DNA of 64,000 bases from assembly GCA_029204225.1 (NCBI GenBank), contig CM055095.1, positions 12,424,399 to 12,488,398 of the forward strand. Reading direction: 5' to 3'. Under the pieces are notes generated by a model. The model did no database searches, had not been told where the DNA came from, and saw only the letters and a program-made list of their open reading frames with translations. The DNA is from Diphasiastrum complanatum. Its lineage: Eukaryota > Streptophyta > Lycopodiopsida > Lycopodiales > Lycopodiaceae. Below are positions 47,651-60,289 of this stretch, one piece after another (the first letter of the stretch is position 1; every line of letters starts with the position of its first letter). Made by a program: the position numbers and the translations under genes.

Positions 47651-50600
47651 CTAGAAGTAAAACCTAGGGAAACTCTTCTTTATGCTTTTGACCCGCTCCC
47701 ACGAATCATCATCCTCAGTCTGTCCCTTCCACTTGATAAAGCACTCAGAGATAGAACGATTTCTCAATTGTTTATCTTTGGTTTTGAGTACCTTTTCAGG
47801 TTCCAAAGGAACGCTAAGCGATAAGTCCTCCAAGTGGGTAAGTTCTTCCTCTGAACCAACTACGTCACCTTCATGTAAACTTAATTTTAGACGGCTTACA
47901 TGAAACATAGGGTGAGCTGTAGTCTTGTTCTGAAGATCTAGTTCGTAAGCTAAAGAACCAATTTTCTTTATAATCCGAAACGGTCCACAATATCTCGTAG
48001 ACAATCTATAATGCTTCTCCGTACGCATAGGCTTAGAATCCTTAGGTATTCTAAAATAGTAAAATTTTTGGGAGACCTCTTAAGATCGGCATAGTGCTTA
48101 GCTCTATCCTGAGCACTCCAGATACAATCACGGGCCACTTGCAACATGTCACGCATATTATGCAAGAAATCCGCACTCAATCAAAGGAACGTAATCTTCC
48201 CATTGAGATTGCCTGTGAGACACATGTGTTCTCAACATATCCTCCATAGTCTGATTAGTTCTCTCAGTCTGGCCATCTGATTTAGGATGATCAGAAGAAC
48301 TAAAACCAAGCAAGGTTTCTAGCTTATGGAATCCCCTGTAAATTTAGGATCTCTATCACTAACTATATCACTTGGCAGTCCATAAAGCCTAAATAATCTT
48401 TCCACAAAGATCTGGACTAAATCCGAAGCCTTAGCAGTTGACTTGACAAGTATAAAAGTAGCTAACTTTGTCAACCTGTCCACCACAACTCAAATAGAAT
48501 CATTTTGGCATTGGGTCCTTGGAAGTCCAACCACAAAATCCATAGATATACTTTCCCATCGTTTCTGAGGGATATCTAGGGGATGTAACAACCCTCCAGT
48601 TTTTAAGCGTTCAGCTTTGGCTAATTGACAAGGTCTACATTTAACCACATAAGCCCCGACAAATGACTTAAGTTTCGGCCAATAAAACCCAAAGTCCTGT
48701 GTATACTTGGATGACCTGCACAGGGAACGTCATGACACTCATAAAGAATCCTCTTCTTTAACTCATCATCTGCTAGTACACAAATTTTCCCATTCCGAAA
48801 TAGTAACCCACCTCGGATAGAGAACTGTTCCGCTATCTTCTTATCTTTCCTAGGAACCTGAGACCCCTGTGAATAATCTCTATTCCATTCTCATTTTGTC
48901 CTATCTCCACCATCTTCCAGATGGGACCAAAATGAGAATCCGATTCGAACTTTCCTCTCAGTGAAAGATATAGATTAGTGGAAATCTGGGTAAATGAAAG
49001 TTCATTTAGTTCACCAATTGGACTAAGCGCATTCGCAACTTGGTTAGAGCTGCCCTTGACATATCGGATCTCATGATCAAATTTTTACATAAGCTTAGCC
49101 CAGCGAGCTTTACGATCCCTCAGATCGTTCTTATTACGAAAGTACTTGATCTGTATTCACTATAAACTGACTACCATAAAGGTAATGCCTCCAAGTTTTA
49201 AGTGCATGTATCACAGCAAATAACTCCTTCTCTTGAGTTGTGTAATGCAACTGAGGCCCCGTGAGTTTCTTGCTTTCAAACGCTACCGACCTATCCTCCT
49301 GTAGAAGAACTGCCCCTATCGTCGAATCACTTGCGTCCGTTCTTATGACGTAAGATATATCAGGATTCACGATATGTAAAACAAGAGCTGAAGAAACCAT
49401 TTGCTTGAGTTTCTCAAAGCATTGGTTCAATTCATCATTCCACTCAATAGGCTCACTAGGTTGACCTCTCTTTTTCTTTTTGTTAACTCTGTCTTTTAGT
49501 CAAATTATTTAAAGGTGCTGTCACTTTTGCATGATCTTCAATTGACTTACGAAAGAAAACTGTAAAACCAAGAAAAGATTTAATTTTTCTAACCGTCTTC
49601 GGTATCAGCCACTCAAGCACTGTCTTGACCTTAGTCTCGTCAATCTCCAACCCACTACGGGTGATTTTATGATCGAGGTACCACAGCTCATGCTTAAAGA
49701 ACTCACATTTAGATTCCTTAGCATAAAGTTTCTCTCGCCTGAGAATATCTAAGACAGTCTTAAGATGACTCAAATGCTCCTTCACTGTCCTATTGTAGAT
49801 GAGAATATCATCTAAGAATACAACCGCAAACTTCCCTAGATATGGACGAAAAAGATCGTTCATCATCTATTGGAACGTAGCTGGTGCATTCGTTAACCCA
49901 AAAGGAAGCACGAGAAATTCATAATGACCGCATCTCGTCCAAAAACCAATCTTTTGCACGTCATCCAAATGAATCCTAATCTGATGATATCCAGTTCTAA
50001 GATCTATCTTTGTGAAGTATTTAGCTCCACCTAATCGATCTACCGGATCATCCATACGAGGCAAAGGATATTTATTTTTAATAGTTACCTTATTCAACCC
50101 CTTGTAGTCCACACACAATCTGAAGCCTCCTCCATCTTTCTTCGATTTAAGAAGAACAGGAGCACCCCAAGGCGACTTACTTGGCTGAATATGACCCATC
50201 TTTAGGTAATTTTCAATTTGCTTAGTAATCTCTATCTCTTCTTTCTGAGACAACCTATAAAGTTGTCTAGAGATAGGGTGACTACTTGGAATTAACTCTA
50301 TCTTATGGTCTACCGATCTAGACGGCGGTATGCCATGAGGTAATTCTATTGGAAATACATCTTTGATTTCAGACAATATCTTATTTTTCTCAATCTGCTC
50401 CTGATCTAAGTCTATAGAGTTAAGAATCTTTGACAATTCACAACTACTTAGATGCATTTCAAATAAATCCAAAATTGGCTTAGCAAATTAAGAATAAGCT
50501 TCATACTGCGAATCAAAAATTCCCATTACATTAGCAAATGAACTCATCCTAGATGGATGTACATATTTGTCTCCAAACAATGTAACTATTTCTTTATCGT

Positions 50601-51150
50601 TCCTGAAAAGAGAGAACATGCTTCTCGAAATCTATCTCAAGATGTTTATTAAATAACCACTCGTATCCTAGAATTATGTCCATACGCGCTAAATCTAAAA
50701 CATGGAAATCAATTAACTCTCTATAATCTTGGACCTAAACTAGGAGCCTTGGAACTTTAACATACCACATCTCCAACTCTACACCTGAAGCTAGATATAC
50801 ACAATATCTATGGTTACTGGCTTCAGTTTTTGAGGCCGAGTTTCTGCACAAGACCAGAGTTAATGAAATTATGAGTAGATCCACTGTCCACTAAAATACT
50901 AACTTCATGTCCATTCACAATGCCTTTCAAACGAAATAAATCATTCGACAAGAATGAAGTAGTACTGAAAGAACAATCGCACTCACAATTAACTTTATTA
51001 ATTTCCAGCTTGAGATTTTCTTTACCTGGCATCTCAATCACTTGAGTTGTGCCTTTCTTTCGCTCAGGGTAGAATTTCATAACATGTCCAGGATGACTAC
51101 AATGGAAACACACTTTGGTCCTTCTCGTCTTTTTTTGGGACAAACGTTTT
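47651..51150 (-). pseudogene. gypsy pol with chromodomain, broken
   Basis: Right to left: zinc knuckle (CFHCSHPGHVMKFYP, 51,110-51,070) and protease VDSGSTHNFIN at about 50,890; RT 50,472-49,867 ([33 protein letters not shown]), a TAG, then 49,866-49,483 (FLDDILIYNRT); RNase H 49,430-49,134 (RTDASDSTIGAVLLQ); integrase pieces 48,800-48,190; integrase C-terminus and chromodomain 48,028-47,651 (STRYCGPFRIIKKIGSLAYE, ECFIKWKGQTEDDDSWE). Frames shift often between 49,130 and 48,030. The chromodomain marks a chromovirus. Confidence 0.85.
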
Positions 51151-51179
51151 TTTTTATCTAAACTCAGATGCAGCTTGAT

Positions 51180-51770
51180 CTAGTTCATCAAAATACTTAA
51201 ATTTTTTGTTACCACGAATTCTTTTCTTTCCTTTCTTTTGGCTGGGTCCAGAGGATCTTGGATTACCCTATAATTGCTTCCTAAATGCCACCATTGTGGA
51301 ATCATACGCTTTCGCGACTCGTACGACGTCATCAAAAGTTTAAAGCACATTACGCTTACACTCATTATGATAATCTGCAAGCAGAACTAGGATAAAAAAT
51401 TGCCACAATGCCAATTTTGCATCGAACGAGAGAACTTTATTCCATATATCCATAAAATCTTGTAGGTACGAGTCCAAACTCTGGGTTTTGCAATTAACAA
51501 ATCTTTGGTAGGAATCTGAGTCATCCACAACCACAAACGACCTTCTGAACACTTCCATAAACTCATCCCATGTGATAGGCTTAGGTTGCAAGTCACGCCA
51601 CCACGACGAAGCTTTCCCACGAAAGAACAGAATAACACTCTCAATCTTTTTTTCTTCAGGAATTCCGTGTAGATTAAAATAACCGGTCCATTGGTTAACC
51701 AATCATCCACAACTTCAAGTTTTTTCTCTTTCTTCTCCCCTGAAAAAGATACAGGCTGAAAGCCCAAATT
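51180..51770 (-). pseudogene. gypsy gag, broken
   Basis: Overlapping frames give a capsid-type gag: WTGYFNLHGIPEEKKIESVI, FFRGKASSWWRDL, WDEFMEVFRRSF. Frameshifts occur at about 51,380 and 51,690. Confidence 0.75.
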
Positions 51771-53717
51771 CGGCGAATAAAGTTTTCACTTGATTCAACA
51801 ATACTTCCATTTGTTGATCCCGTAAAGTGTTCTTGTTGTTTATTTCATTAAGCGCTTGGCTTAACGACTGGCAAATTTGCAGATAGGCATTTGCACCTGA
51901 CCATCGAGAGCTACATTTGCATTATCATCTGCCATTGATTTCCTGACATACAAAATTTGCTTAATTAGTCGAGATCCAATCATCAACTAATTGTGAGAAG
52001 TTTAGAACCTTCATAACTGGCCGATATCACTCAGCAAGGTCTTTCACTTATTTAAGCAAAATTTCGCAAAATCATTATCAGACAGAATTAAACAACAACA
52101 ACTTTCTAGGACCAAACTGAAAATTTACAAAAAACTGAAATTTTCGAAATCCGTTCGAAATGGACCAACTGTGAAAATCGATTTTACAAAGTCACAAGCA
52201 CTGTCACAACTCGAAATCATTTTGAAACATCTTGCATGCATCTAACTTGACATGCACTGACTTTTTCGAAAAAACGAAAAAAATTTCGTAAATAGCCTAG
52301 TTAATAGGAAACTTGCTTTTTGATATAGAATTACCAAAAATAGCTACATGCAAGAAATCTACTGATCAAATCACTGATTACGCATGCAACATGCATCCAA
52401 GCATGCATACAGGTCTATCTATACATTTCCATCAGCAGACAAGCACTACACTGAATTACAAGCATGCATGCATCAGAATATTTCCAAAATTTTGCAAATT
52501 TTAGTTAAAAAATTGCCAAACTTCAAACGACCATAACTTTCTCTACATGACACCAAATTGGTCGCTGTAAAACATAGTACGGAGGGAGATGGGTCTACAA
52601 GGCACTTGCCACATCAACCTGCGACCTAGGCTTCACACGTGCGAGATACAAATGGCCAAAAATCAGGTTAGGAGGGCACACTTTGGGAAGGTGGTATCAT
52701 AAAAAATTGCACTCCAGCCCAATAAGCCTTGGATCAGAGGTTACAAGCACTCTACTAAGGTTCATTAGAGAGGCATAGAAGCTTCTAACAGGTCCAACAA
52801 GCAATCATAAGTTCAGATCATGCAAAAAATGCATTTTTGGCCTCTTTCAACAAGCAAAACTTCAATATGATGGTGTCTAATGCACATCTATCCAAATTGG
52901 ATGCATGATGGCTCAAATCAGAGGCAATACATCATATCTTTTAGCTTGTATTAAGAACCAATAGATTTGTACCCCCATTTGAAAGGTATTCATGCCCAAA
53001 GATCACAAAAAATACACTATTTTTTGAGGTTTTGAGCCTTTTAATGGTGTCTAATCCTAACCAAACTTCATGAAAGCCCTATGACAACTTCATTACATCT
53101 CTGAAAATGTGCGTACAAACTATTGGCTGAGAATTTTGAGATCTACCACACAATTAGTCCAAAAATCATCAAAAACCTTGTTTTTTGACCAATTTTGACC
53201 AAAATTTGTGGGATAAAACCACAAATAAGTGCAATCTGATCCTAATACCTATAAATCCCTTGCAAGAAAGCACTAAAAGTTTTGATTCTAGTCAAACATG
53301 GTTTCTATAACCCATTTATGGTCCAAAAACCCCAACTTTTGGTCCAAAATCACTATCTAATCAACCTTTTGACTATTCAAACATCATGCAATCATTAAAT
53401 CCTATAATTAATGACTATAAATCAGCATGTAGAATCTAGCAAACGTACTACACTAGATCCTATGATCAATTCCAAGCAAAAACTATGAATTCTAGGTGAA
53501 AAATTCACTAAATCCATCAAAAAATCTATGATTTTCATCAAAATTCATGGAGCAAATCCACAATTATGATCTTTAGGCTGAAAGTACACCAAGGATATGA
53601 GAAGCCACTTACTTGAAAGTGATTTCCAGCACCTAGAAGAATAAGAAAAGAGATACACCAAAAGAATTACAAAAATCCAAGATCCTCAAGCTCCACCTCC
53701 TGGTAGATGTGATCCAA
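51771..53717 (-). other. gypsy 5' leader, non-coding
   Basis: About 1.9 kb between gag and the primer site, AT-rich with many AAAAATC and CAAAATTT runs and no open frame of note. It includes a TGCATGCATGCA cluster at about 52,455-52,470. Confidence 0.5.
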
Positions 53718-54504
53718 GCTCTGATACCACTATAACGATCGCCAAGTGAAGATCTTCAAGAATCCTGTCACATGCAAACCAAAAGGACACCTGTGGAGCA
53801 TGAACCACCCAACCAATATGGAGAGGCTAGTCAATACCCCAACCAATCCACCCCCAAGCCAACAGTGAAGAACACAAGACAGGAGAGGAGAAACTGGCTC
53901 AAGAAACTAAATTCACAATAGGGAGATGGGCGAGTTTCCATAGGATACATTTTCTCCAAGATAGAGAGAATATTTCTCCTAGGATTCCCATGCAACCTAG
54001 ATTGAGCTATTGACCTCCTATTCTTGCATTAAAATAGTCATTCACCATGCATGTGTTCCTATGTCCAATTATAGGTCTGGGCCCTCATATGATTATTAAT
54101 TACTTGATACGACCACATCCGAAACGATGTAGCATAACTAATAACCACATACAATTGGAGTGACCGGCTATCCACGTTAGGAATTATTCCGATTCCCTTG
54201 TACATGACATGAACATATATGACCAGACTTGTGCAAACTGTGGTATCCTGTCCTACCAACACCTGTCACCTGTAGATCCGTTCCTACACCACTGGTCACC
54301 AAATCAGTTCCTCAACCATGGCCATCACTTGTCACCAAAATGCTCTCACGTCCAAGCATATACATCTACCCAATAGGTCTTGAAAGCTGATCTGCATCCA
54401 TTCCCCATGCTCCAAGCACAAGAGTCTACCAAGGATGTCCCGATAACAAACAAATACAATAAATCTAATTAACTGTACACTAATTACAATATCACATTTA
54501 GAGC

Positions 54505-54984
54505 TTACATAAAATGAATCAGATCAAAATTGATTTCTAACATGACTTTGAGCAATCTTCCTCTAGAAAATTCATTTTGTGAGCCATTCAAGATTACTTG
54601 TACACGCTCATTATCTTTTATAGGCTCTTCTACGTAAGCAATCTCCTTATTTAGGTCCATAACTATCAACACATATTGATGTCCACTCTCATTCTTTCCT
54701 TGAAAACATTGAAGCACTTGATTCTTTAAGAGAGTTTTCGAAGCCTCTTGGGCCGAGGTGCATGCTCCAACTTTTTTGAGCAATTCATTAGCAACATTCA
54801 TCTTGATACAATGAAGAGCAATGTTGCACCTCTTCTTGTATTTTGTTGCTTCTTGTAGATGGATAGGTTCATCTTCCTCTCCATTCACAATGTCCATTAA
54901 GACTTGGAAAACAATAATGGACTCTATTCTCAACTTTGAAGTTGAGTAATTGGATGAATGAAGCTTATTACTTGACTCCATCAA
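54505..54984 (-). mobile_element. copia gag fragment
   Basis: Open frame of 159 codons: SSNYSTSKLRIESIIVFQVL, MDIVNGEEDEPIHLQEATKY, then KKVGACTSAQEASKTL. This is the N-terminal UBN2-type gag of a copia element; the usual W of STW is S. No LTR, protease or other pol part was found nearby. Confidence 0.7.
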
Positions 54985-56635
54985 TTATGTAATCGTTGAT
55001 GCCATTTTCAATGAGAAAAACTTGATTTAGAAGTACAAGATAGGATAATAAGATGATCAAATCAAATCAAACATGGTATCCCACTAACTTAGGAATTTGA
55101 AAAGATTTTATGAAGCTCCCCAATAAGATCCACAATGATCTTTAACTTGATCAAAGTTTCAAATCCCATTCTAGCTCAAAACATTCTAGTTGTCAACTCT
55201 CTGATCAACACAATAATGATGTCCATATGACCACATGGCAGTGTATGATTTATACTAAAACACAACAAAATAAATAAACAAATTTGTGTAAATTAAAATA
55301 CTATTTTTATCTTGAGTACAAAAACAAAACTTCACAAAGACAATATTAGACTAACCTTCCATGCACATCCATGAACAAATTCTCATTATGATTCGGTCAC
55401 TTATTTTCTGTTTTTCGATGCTTTTAGCATCGTATCAAAAACCCATTCACGACTGAAAGTAAAGGTTCCAAAGGTGCCTCGTTCTCCAAAGAATGGCTTG
55501 CCACATGAAGTCCAATTTTCCATATGTCCACAATTATATAGAATGAACTTGCCAAAAAAAATTATAATTTAAATGAAAGACTTTTTTTCCTTGTGGTACT
55601 TCACTCTTAACACATAAAACTTGTGTTTACACAAAAGAAAGAAGTTAAACCTTATGATAAAAGTTTTATAAACTTGAAACCTTGTGACTTATGTTCAAAG
55701 GTTAAGATTAAAAGCATAGTTTCTTTTAAACTATTGCTTGTCATAAACTTTTAAATAAAACACAACCTTGACTGGAAAAAAGAGGGAGTAACGATGGAAG
55801 AAGTACATAAGTTGTACTTGCAGGCTTATTTGCGACAAATACAAGCACGTGGGGGTTACCTCTCCATCTCGTTTGCTCTCCTCTTTGGCCTTTTCCATCC
55901 TCCTTGCTATTAACCACGTGCACACACGTAAAATTTACATTACTAGCATTCTCACCACTTTTTGGGAAAAAATTGAACTTTTTTCCTCTACCTCCTCCTC
56001 TTGAACATGCAATTGTACCTTCTCCTCCTCCCAAGCCTAAGGATAAGCCTTAAGGGAGTTCTAGGAGTTTCTTGAGGCCATAAGGCCATGGAGTTAAGGG
56101 AGGTGACTAAAAGTGTGGTGACCAGGTGACCCTTGGGTGAGGTGGCATAGGGAGGGTGGTGGCCATGTGATTTGAGGGTAACTGGCCCCCATAAGGGGTT
56201 GTCACTTGTTCTTGGGGCCATGTGCTTGCTAGGTGGCATCGATAAGGCCCGCCATCCAACAACGCCAAAAGGGCAGGAAAATGGTGTCCACCGTCATTAT
56301 TGAGGAGCTTGTTTTGGCTTAGTCTCCTTGAGTAGAGCTCTCAAGAGTCAGTCTTAAGCCAATTTGTTACCAAGCTCTTGCCAATTTTTTCTTCGAGCCT
56401 TTCTTAGTGTGCCCCATGGACCCCGCTATGTTCTTCACCACCTCCTCCTCTTGAACGAGATATCACACAACTTGTACAAGCCTCATACTCCCTTCAAAAT
56501 CAAATTTTGGAAATGCAATCTAGGCATGCCACTGCTGAGCAAGAGTGGCGTTCTTGAACACACTTGCAGTCCACCATCTTGTATTCCATGTTCAATTCGG
56601 ATTTTTTTTCAGGAGAAAAGGATGACCAACATCCA
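54985..56635. other. no recognised gene
   Basis: No gene or repeat unit recognised. It has short frames only. Confidence 0.4.
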
Positions 56636-56639
56636 AATG

Positions 56640-57115
56640 TTGTGCTTTCATGGCCAGATTAGTGGAATAGTCATTTTTCCATGCACGACCCACCTGACAG
56701 TACAAAGATTGTATCTGCCCTTATGTTCTTATGCAAGAAGGCATACACATGGTGGCATGATCTGAAGGATAGGGCTGATACCCCTAGCACTTGGGATGAT
56801 TTTTCAAGAAGCCTTTAAAACGGCCTTCCTGTCGTTCTTGGATGATTTTGAGCATTGGTGGCGTTTTGCCATCGTGCAAATGGGTAGTAGGCCGTTAGAC
56901 GCCTACATATAGGAGTTCCAAGAAGTTTTGTCCCGATTCGCTTCGCTAATTGACCTTACTTTAATAAAACTACACTTTATTTTGGGGCTCACAAAAGAAT
57001 TTCAACTGGAAGTGCGGCTCAACCAACCGCAGACAATCTAGGATGCCATTCGCCTTGCGAAGATCTTCGATGACGCCCACATTGGCTCCCACAAGGAGCA
57101 AACTTTTTGATTGCA
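56640..57115 (+). mobile_element. gypsy gag fragment
   Basis: Plus-strand frames read KIVSALMFLCKKAYTWWHDL and TPSTWDDFSRSL, then FLSFLDDFEHWWRFAIVQMG, RPLDAY, LIKLHFILGLTKEFQLEVRL and DAIRLAKIFDDAHIGSHKEQ. This is a retrotrans_gag capsid region split by frameshifts and stops. Confidence 0.65.
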
Positions 57116-57549
57116 AATATCTATGAACTCTTGAAAGCTAGGGTTGGAACATATATGTTCTCAAGGTACTACCATGTCAGGCCCAATACATATCATGTCA
57201 TACATTAGTGAGCGAGCCAATAACAAAAATATAAGAATTTTTTCATGTGCTCCACTTCTTCTTGAGATTGTAAACATTGTTCCTTCAAAAATTTTAGACT
57301 TGGATCCATTGGAGAAATTATTGACTTGCTATCTACCACACTATGCTTCTCCACCAAGTTTGAATATATATCTTAGTTAATTGATAAAAATATGTCTATT
57401 AGTTGAATATCTAAAGGTTCGTATCCCAAGGCACAAATGCCTAACTTTAAAAATTTTAGATGATAGTTTTGATCATGTCCAATTAATCTCATTTGGTGTT
57501 TTGTCATTCAGCAACTTGGTTGTACATCAATTTTATATGTAGGTTGTTG

Positions 57550-58340
57550 TAGTTACTGCTTCTTTCAAAAAATACTTTGGCAATGAGGCATGATTCGACA
57601 TATACTCTTTGCATCCTTATAAGTACATGATCTTACACCCAACAACATCATTGGATTGTGGCGTATAGTTGGTGGTGTACTGCCATTTTATGCCATTGGC
57701 GTTACAACAATCTTTGAATTTAGTTGCAAGGAGCTCTCCCCCGCCATTAGTTTTTAAAGCTTTGACCTTCATTGAAGTTTGAGTTTCAGTTAGTTTAAAT
57801 TGTTGAAATTTTTTGAAAGCTTATGATTTTTGCTTCAAAAAAAATATACGATTGTCCTTTATGAAAAATTGTCAATAAATGTAAGAAAATATTTGGCTCC
57901 CCCTATGGAAGGAGTCTACATGTGTCCACATGTATAACTATGAATAAGATCTAAAAGGCCTTTAGATTTGAAAACAAGATTCGACTTACAAGGAGTCCTG
58001 GCATATTTGCCTATATTATAGCTTTGACAAGTTGTGACTTCCATATTGCGTTCGTAATCCAAATCTTGAACCATCCCCTTCTTTTTTTACATATGTAAAA
58101 TGTTGTTGAAATCTAAATGATCTCGTCTATAATGACATAACATGTTTTAACTAATCATAGTAGTAGTTGAAAGAGCTTGAGTATTTGATAAATAGCATTG
58201 ACTAAGCTTCTAAAGATAACATTGTCTTTTTTCAAGTGCAAAACCTTTTTTGCTTTTATCAAGAATTAGATCAACATCTGATTCAAAGAATTCCTATTTT
58301 AATAATTGTGAGTAGAGATGATGATAATGTCCAATATCGC
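57550..58340 (-). mobile_element. copia integrase fragment
   Basis: Minus-strand frames give GGAKYFLTFIDNFS, IYFLKQKS-AFKKFQQFK, MKVKALKTNGGGELLATKF, CNANGIKWQYTTNYTPQSND: the copia integrase core. The D of TDGGGE is N here, a lost catalytic residue. The left flank has no clear RT. Confidence 0.7.
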
Positions 58341-58393
58341 GTAGTACTATTTTCATAGAAATCAAAACAGACAAATTCGTGCATCAAGAAATT

Positions 58394-58404
58394 ACTCTAA
58401 TACC
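58394..58404 (-). other. decayed copia primer-binding site
   Basis: CTCTAATACCA on the plus strand, one change from CTCTGATACCA, followed by TATTAAAGAATGATAG, likely the LTR edge. With the integrase fragment to the left it suggests one minus-strand copia relic. Confidence 0.45.
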
Positions 58405-59040
58405 ATATTAAAGAATGATAGTTATGGAGACGAACATATTACGACAGTCCCACTCACCACATATACCTACTCTAAGTTGCTATAAAACAATATTCAAAAA
58501 TTGCAAAAATGAAATACAAACTTAGACTTAAGTATTATTCATTAAAATATAGAAGATAGTAGTATGAAATGCACAATGCTCATTGCTTACTAAAAAATAT
58601 GACTTTAGAAAGCATGTACAAACAATTTAACTACTACATCTCCGATTTGCTTATTTGAATCAGCTATCTATAGATTCAACATAAATCATAATCCTACCAT
58701 TAATTATGATTTAGCACCAAAAGCCCTCATTATCATAATTAGTTCAAGGGTCAAGCTAGGCCTTCTACCTCCTTATGGGACATAAATCCAAGGTTAGCCC
58801 ATTCATGGGCTTGACATGTATGTTTCTTAAATATTTCTTGATGGGCTAGAGAGGTTAGTTGCTATTTATCCAAATCATATTGATTTGAGGCTATATCAAC
58901 TCATTCTCTTCTAAATCATGGTCCATGAAAAATCTCAAAAGTTGGTAGCCCTATCTCTATTGGTAGAGCAAGAGTATGCTAACCTTATGGAATATGTTAG
59001 TTGCCCATAATGTTGAGTACATCCTAGTTAGGTATAAAAT
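58405..59040. other. possible copia LTR, boundary unclear
   Basis: Follows the decayed primer site and so may be LTR sequence. No second copy to confirm it. Confidence 0.3.
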
Positions 59041-59079
59041 CATGCGATGGCAAGGGAGCGAAAGAGAGGAGCACAAGTG

Positions 59080-59437
59080 AGAGAGAGTGCAGGTTTTTTA
59101 GTTTTTTAGGGTTTTTTAGTTTTAGGATGAATAGCGAGAATGTTCGCAGTGATGGACAACACACGATTCTCGCGTTTTAATTGGGCCACGTGAGCCCTAA
59201 AATTTCATTGATGGGTCGTAGAGCTGTTGACGGGCGATGGTGGATATGTTTTCTAGAATGTTCCAGAAAAGTGTTTTCTAGAAGGTTCGGCCGAGGGAGA
59301 GAGCGCGTGAGGGATTTATATGCATGGTGAGAAACACAAGAGCGCGATCAAGAGAGACAGAGTGTGCGTACTTTTTTTTAATTTTTTAGGGTTAGGGTTT
59401 TTTAAAGGTTTCGGAATGAAGAATAGCGATAATGTGA

Positions 59438-59499
<62 letters not shown>

Positions 59500-60105
59500 T
59501 AGGCTGTTGTGGATAAAAAGTGAATCCTGAGTTTTGATTGGGCCACGTTTGCCCTAGATCCACTTTCAAGAGCACTTGAAAGGCAGTTGAAATGGGTTGA
59601 AGGGCAAACCCGTTGATTTGACAAAGAGAAACGTGCTTTTAGAAAGTTCTAGAAAAAGAACTTTCAAGACAGAGAGCACGCGTGTGATCGATGGATAGAG
59701 AGAGATTGATAAGAGGTGAGTTGAGAGAGAGAGAGGAGAGGTGAGGATTATGAGTGGAATTCGATGGGAAGAATAGCATTAGTGCATTCCAGAGAGATAT
59801 CAAAAATCAGGAGGGAAGAGGGAGTCGGAGGGGGCAACGACATGATGATGGCGCCCACATTGGCAAGAATGACATCCAAAGATTTGGATCGCGCCAGGCA
59901 GTAGCCACAAAGAGAGAGAGAGAGAGAGGGAGAGAGTTGAGAGAGAGAGAGAGCGGTGAAAGAGGAGGGTGAAGGAGAGAGAGTGGGGAAAGAGGAGGGT
60001 GAAGGAGAGAGAGAGAGAGAGAGATGCATGAGAGATAGTTTTCTGGTATTTTAGGGTTAAGGTTATTTTAGGGTTTTGGGATATAAAATAGCCATAATGT
60101 GAGGT

Positions 60106-60176
<71 letters not shown>
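59080..60176. repeat. GA-rich modules with TTTAGGG-like motifs
   Basis: Three diverged modules. Each has TTTTAGGGTT-type T-rich sequence, then GGAT or GGAATG, AATAGC(G/C)A(G/T)AATGT, then in two cases a long (GA)n (59,441-59,496; 60,110-60,174). The starts are at about 59,095, 59,385 and 60,045. Between them lies GATTGGGCCACGT with GCCCTA in two modules. TTTAGGG is the plant telomere unit, but true tandem runs are absent. Confidence 0.6.
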
Positions 60177-60180
<4 letters not shown>

Positions 60181-60289
60181 TCTTTCAAAACATATTCGTT
60201 TCAGCTGTATTTGGTGACACCTATTACACTAATTCTCAAAATATCAAAATGCAAAATTACCAATATACAATAGCATTAAAATTGTAATA

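Larger units (their letters stand above)
47296..54215 (-). mobile_element. decayed gypsy chromovirus
   Basis: Minus-strand element of about 6.9 kb. The 5' LTR is 53,731-54,215 and the 3' LTR is 47,296-47,617, truncated at its left so that only about 320 bp match (GGCTCAAGAAACT onward). The primer site (GCTCTGATACCA on the plus strand) is at 53,718-53,729. The polypurine tract (TTAAGGGGGGAAGAA) is at about 47,620-47,638. Gag, protease, RT, RNase H, integrase and chromodomain are all recognisable but broken. The LTRs are clearly diverged, so it is much older than the element at 15-20 kb. Confidence 0.9.

Noticed and set aside
59080-60176. Interstitial telomere array
   Set aside because: TTTAGGG motifs occur singly and diverged, not as a tandem run.
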